Origin: CALLCD01 sp039196965 | GTDB taxonomy: Bacteria; Pseudomonadota; Alphaproteobacteria; Caulobacterales; Hyphomonadaceae | NCBI GenBank assembly: GCA_039196965.1 | Contig: JBCCUK010000007.1 | Span: 62,001-126,000 of the forward strand | DNA: 64,000 nt | Direction: 5' to 3' | Shown here: positions 61,931 through 64,000 of the stretch, piece after piece | Numbering within the stretch: position 1 is the stretch's first letter | Layout of the letters: every line of letters begins with the position of its first letter | Notes under the pieces: model-generated | The model's database searches: none | The model's input: the letters and a program-made list of their open reading frames with translations, nothing else | Told to the model about the DNA's origin: nothing | Program-made: the position numbers and the translations under genes

Positions 61931-62742
61931 TCGACCACCCATTCCGGTTTGCGTTTTTCCAGGAATGCTGAGATGCCTTCTGCTGCCTCATCGCTCAGCA
62001 TACGGTCGGCAAAATTCTCGGCGGCGGCCTTTATGGTCTCATTCCGGTCCAGATCTCGGAGGCGTAGAATCAACGCCTTGGTATCGGCGATGGCTCCGGG
62101 TGCGCAGGCCAGCACCTGACGGCGTATGGCCTGTTCGGATTCCGTCAAAGCATCTTCCGTATTCGCCACAATATCGGCAAATCCAAGGGCCTTCGCCTCT
62201 GTTCCGTCAAACCGCGCAGCTGTGAGCATCAGTCTTCGGGCCGTTGCGTAGCCGAGTTTCTGGATCACAAAGGGAGAGATCTGCGCCGGGCTGAGGCCGA
62301 TAGCGGTTTCTGTCATGGCAAATCGAGCATCTGCCGCCGAGATCACGACATCGGCGCAACAGGATATGCCGAAGCCGCCTGCCATTGCTGCGCCTTCTAT
62401 CAGCACAATGACGACCTGCGGCATTGTGTTGACCAGGTCGAACATCTCTGCGCCATTCTTTGACATGGCGACAACGTCTTCCCGATCCGTTTTCCCACTT
62501 TGATGTTGGGACTTGAAAGCCTTGAGGTCGCCCCCTGCGCAAAACACCCCGCCGCGTCCTCTCATCGTTATGCCGCGTACGGAACGGTTATCGCGGACGG
62601 ATGTCAGGACGCGTTTCAGATCGTTGACGAGTTCTGCCGTGAACGCGTTTTTCTTCTCAGGCTGATTGAACCAGATGGTTAGCCATCCACGGTCAAACTC
62701 CAGATCGAGCGCTGCGACGGACGGCAGGTCGGGACCAGTCAT
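61927..62742 (-). CDS. Enoyl-CoA hydratase/isomerase family protein (LiuC/AtuE-type)
   Basis: 271 residues. Crotonase fold: RGRGGVFCAGGDLKAF oxyanion loop and EGAAMAGGFGISCCADVVIS. The second catalytic Glu is kept (MTETAIGL), but the first Glu position reads Gly (GGFGIS), as in LiuC/AtuE-like hydratases. It would hydrate 3-methylglutaconyl-CoA or isohexenylglutaconyl-CoA. Lies between the two carboxylase genes with a 3-bp gap and a 4-nt overlap. Confidence 0.88.
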   Translation of the reverse strand: MTGPDLPSVAALDLEFDRGWLTIWFNQPEKKNAFTAELVNDLKRVLTSVRDNRSVRGITMRGRGGVFCAGGDLKAFKSQHQSGKTDREDVVAMSKNGAEMFDLVNTMPQVVIVLIEGAAMAGGFGISCCADVVISAADARFAMTETAIGLSPAQISPFVIQKLGYATARRLMLTAARFDGTEAKALGFADIVANTEDALTESEQAIRRQVLACAPGAIADTKALILRLRDLDRNETIKAAAENFADRMLSDEAAEGISAFLEKRKPEWVVE

Positions 62743-62745
62743 GGC

Positions 62746-64000
62746 TTACATCCTCGCTATGCCGAAACTGTTGCGGCGCACGTTGCGATGGCGGCCTTCC
62801 CAGACCGTTGCTAACAGGAAGCCGAGCGTTTTTCTCGTAGTCCGCGGGTCGATGACCCCGTCGTCGAGATTGTGACCCGACGTGTAAAAGGCGCTGGACT
62901 GGTCGTTGAAAAGCTTGGTCAGGTGGGTTTCTTGTTTGGCGAGGGCGTCGCGGTCGGGTTCTTTGCCGGCAGCCTTGGCTGCACCTTCCGCGACAATGGA
63001 CATCACCGTTGCGGCCTGTTCGCCGCCCATTACGCCAGTGGACGCATTCGGCCAGGAATAGAGAAAGTCCGGGCCGAAGGCGCGCCCGCACATGCCATAA
63101 TTTCCGGCTCCATAGCTTGCACCGATTATGAAGGTGATGCGGGGAACGTCGATATTCGTCACCGCCTGGATCATCTTTGAGCCATGCTTGATCATGCCGG
63201 CCCGTTCATACTCCGTGCCCACCATATATCCGGTCGTATTCTGAAGATAGACGACGGGCGTATCGGCCTGATCCATCAACTGCATGAATTGGGTGGCTTT
63301 GGTTGCGCCTGCCGGATCAATCGGACCGTTATTGCCAATCAGGCCGCAGCGAAACCCGTAAACCTCCGCCTGGATACATACCGTAGACACACCATAACCC
63401 GGCTTGAAGTCCGTCAAGTCGGACCCGTCGACGATCCGGGCGATCACCTCGCGCACTTCATAGGGCTTGCGATAGTCGATAGGCACAATTCCGGCGATCT
63501 CGTCTGGATCATAGGCCGGTGGTTTGGGATCGCCCGTATCCGGCGTGCGGCATCTTGTATTCCATCCGAGCCGATCGACCACTTCGCGCGCCATGGCGAT
63601 GGCCTGTTTGTCATTTTCTGCGAGGTACTCTGCAAGGCCGGTGACCGTGGCATGCATTTCCGCACCGCCAAGCTCATCTTCAGTGGCGATCTCTCCCGTC
63701 GCGGCTTTGAGGAGCGGAGGCCCGGCCAGAAACGCCTTGCCGTTCTTCTTCACCGCCACGACATAGTCGCTCATGCCCGGCATATATGCCCCGCCTGCCG
63801 TCGATGATCCGTGCAGGATGGAAATGACCGGGATCCCCGCCTTGGAGAGTTTTGCCTGACCAGCGAATAATCCACCGCCTTCGGAAAATCCCCTCACAGT
63901 GTAATTGATAAGATCGCCGCCCGCGCTCTCAACGAGATGCACATAGGGCAGTTTCTGCTCCAGCGCGATCTCTTCTGAGCGGATGATTTTATAGGCCGTT
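62746..64000 (-). CDS. Acyl-CoA carboxylase carboxyltransferase (beta) subunit, 5' end beyond the window
   Basis: 418 residues visible; the frame runs off the right edge (KLPYVHLVESAGG near it). Carboxyltransferase signatures: HGSSTAGGAYMPGMSD, VGLIGNNGPID-like loop, YLQNTTGYMVG and SYGAGNYGMCGRAFGPDF. NTTGYMVG with IKHGSKMIQAV recalls geranyl-CoA carboxylase (AtuC) more than the NITGFMVG of methylcrotonyl-CoA carboxylases, but this needs a phylogeny. First gene seen of the minus-strand operon. Confidence 0.9.
   Translation of the reverse strand, partial: TAYKIIRSEEIALEQKLPYVHLVESAGGDLINYTVRGFSEGGGLFAGQAKLSKAGIPVISILHGSSTAGGAYMPGMSDYVVAVKKNGKAFLAGPPLLKAATGEIATEDELGGAEMHATVTGLAEYLAENDKQAIAMAREVVDRLGWNTRCRTPDTGDPKPPAYDPDEIAGIVPIDYRKPYEVREVIARIVDGSDLTDFKPGYGVSTVCIQAEVYGFRCGLIGNNGPIDPAGATKATQFMQLMDQADTPVVYLQNTTGYMVGTEYERAGMIKHGSKMIQAVTNIDVPRITFIIGASYGAGNYGMCGRAFGPDFLYSWPNASTGVMGGEQAATVMSIVAEGAAKAAGKEPDRDALAKQETHLTKLFNDQSSAFYTSGHNLDDGVIDPRTTRKTLGFLLATVWEGRHRNVRRNSFGIARM

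Overview
The window is chromosomal DNA of an alphaproteobacterium, probably a marine, surface-attaching member near the Caulobacterales/Parvularculales. The evidence is the set of lineage-typical proteins: an ELM1-family protein, DUF2336, DUF1491, a MucR-type regulator with a Cys-Asp zinc-finger start, a PAS_5-like protein, a stand-alone DnaA-domain-IV protein paired with a DUF6456-type protein, NrtR-like and holdfast-type (hfs) polysaccharide export genes, and a HemB without the zinc cysteines. Genes are tightly packed, often with 4-nt ATGA/GTGA overlaps. I see no insertion sequence, prophage, CRISPR array or rRNA.

Layout. 1-9.6 kb holds housekeeping genes: the 5' part of an NADP-dependent oxidoreductase (-), polA, carB, greA overlapping an ELM1-family gene, a secreted SIMPL protein (-) and a CAU-anticodon tRNA that reads best as tRNA-Ile2. 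9.6-24.5 kb is an adhesion locus: a membrane-bound LytTR regulator diverges from a ~12.7 kb gene for a ~4245-residue Asp-rich secreted adhesin, and the space between them carries a 13-bp direct repeat with a 21-bp period, as expected for LytTR-family operators. 24.5-33.4 kb has an NrtR-like regulator with an HD hydrolase, a 58-residue membrane peptide with a strong terminator, an M16 peptidase, hemB, a TIR protein with four membrane segments, a GNAT acetyltransferase and an acyl-CoA dehydrogenase. 33.5-36.5 kb resembles holdfast secretion genes hfsD/hfsA/hfsB. An MFS transporter, a DoxX-like protein and a DUF2336 protein follow.

40.4-48.3 kb is a nine-gene Mrp-type cation/proton antiporter operon with an unusual make-up: MrpA is reduced to a separate C-terminal-type subunit, three MrpD/NuoL-like antiporter subunits are present, and MrpC carries a histidine-rich insertion of about 85 residues. 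48.4-54 kb contains regulators (MucR, PAS protein, DnaA-IV-like plus DUF6456, a histidine kinase), sufE and an unknown exported protein. 54-56.9 kb is a metal-homeostasis unit: a TonB receptor, a DtxR/MntR-type regulator, and a large inverted repeat between them that looks like its operator. The window ends with DUF1491, an unknown protein, prfC, a PAN/Apple-domain protein and, on the minus strand, a three-gene biotin-dependent acyl-CoA carboxylase/hydratase operon (leucine or acyclic-terpene degradation type) running off the right edge.

Themes that tie the window together are surface attachment (LytTR regulator, giant adhesin, holdfast export), ion homeostasis (Mrp, MntR/TonB receptor) and branched acyl-CoA catabolism. 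The best candidates for undescribed biology are the adhesin's N-terminal module and its duplicated ~130-residue module, the LytTR operator, and the modified Mrp complex with its His-rich MrpC. All assignments are from reading the sequence and remembered family features; no database search was possible.
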